Shown here piece after piece: positions 63,776 through 64,000 of a stretch of 64,000 nt of DNA; the first letter of the stretch is position 1; each line of letters starts with the position of its first letter. The stretch comes from Vespula vulgaris. Lineage: Eukaryota; Arthropoda; Insecta; Hymenoptera; Vespidae. Location: NCBI RefSeq assembly GCF_905475345.1, contig NC_066596.1:5395001-5459000 (forward strand), given 5' to 3'. The translations under genes and the position numbers were made by a program. The notes beneath the pieces were generated by a model. It ran no database searches. It worked only from the letters and a program-made list of their open reading frames with translations, and was not told where the DNA came from.

Positions 63776-64000
63776 CTGAAAAATGTGAAATCTCAATTAA
63801 TATTGGATAAAATTAAAGGTGTGTATGTATGAAAAAAGAAGATTAGAAGAGTGTATGTGTATATATAATGTGTAAAAAATGTATACATGTGTGATGTATG
63901 TGCTTGTGTATGAATATATATATGAAAATCGAATATAAAACAAACTATCGATCAATAATAATTATAAACGCAAAGTTATTGAACAGAGTCATTATTAAAA

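Larger units (their letters stand above)
61156..64000. other. AT-rich region with an internal diverged duplication
   Basis: Contains ATCT/AT repeats (61499-61520), GT runs (62295-62312, 62396-62413, 62438-62450), a perfect TGACGTCA element (62872) and two similar stretches about 1.45 kb apart (62455-62552 and 63905-64000). Two weak minus-strand exon candidates are listed separately. Confidence 0.5.

Overview
The window is nuclear DNA of an insect. Three genes have spliced coding exons, short GT-AG introns and insect-type families, and there is a very heavy load of CT/GA, AT, TTC and TTTC microsatellites. AT-rich composition, intron sizes and codon use suggest a hymenopteran (bee, wasp or ant), but I cannot name the species from sequence alone.

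Layout. 1-10242: no exon I can defend, only microsatellite-rich DNA, probably upstream sequence or a long 5' intron of the first gene. 10243-25462 (+): fifteen coding exons of a discoidin domain receptor (DDR family receptor tyrosine kinase). They run from the first discoidin strand through the second discoidin-like domain, one transmembrane helix and a long juxtamembrane region to the kinase domain and stop codon. The signal-peptide exon is not found. The kinase domain has lost several catalytic motifs, so the receptor is predicted to be a pseudokinase. 25463-29524: 3' flank, with a dense cluster of GTGAC/GTCAC motifs. 29525-30585 (+): a small three-exon gene for a secreted 98-residue peptide with two tandem six-cysteine modules of beta-defensin-like spacing. 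30586-46484: mostly noncoding, with CpG-rich islands, a G-quadruplex-type tract and a perfect nested hairpin; a possible 5' exon of the next gene ends at 40997. 46485-49425 (+): a BTB/POZ gene of the KCTD1/KCTD15 class (Drosophila twz), complete at the protein level, whose first coding intron appears to be GC-AG.

50-64 kb is different in character: AT-rich, almost without recognisable coding sequence, and full of tandem and dispersed repeats. It holds a 103-bp tandem array, a roughly 655-bp satellite in about three copies, a 35-bp array and a diverged duplication of about 1.5 kb at the right edge. Short, near-perfect inverted repeats built around ACTCCTGAGT occur there in at least twelve copies; paired changes in the two arms preserve the palindrome. 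This family is the most unusual structural signal here, and the DDR-like pseudokinase and the double six-cysteine peptide are the most interesting genes.

The three genes share a strand, but nothing suggests they form a functional unit: one is a membrane receptor, one a secreted peptide, and one a nuclear or cytosolic BTB adaptor linked in flies and vertebrates to AP-2 transcription factors.
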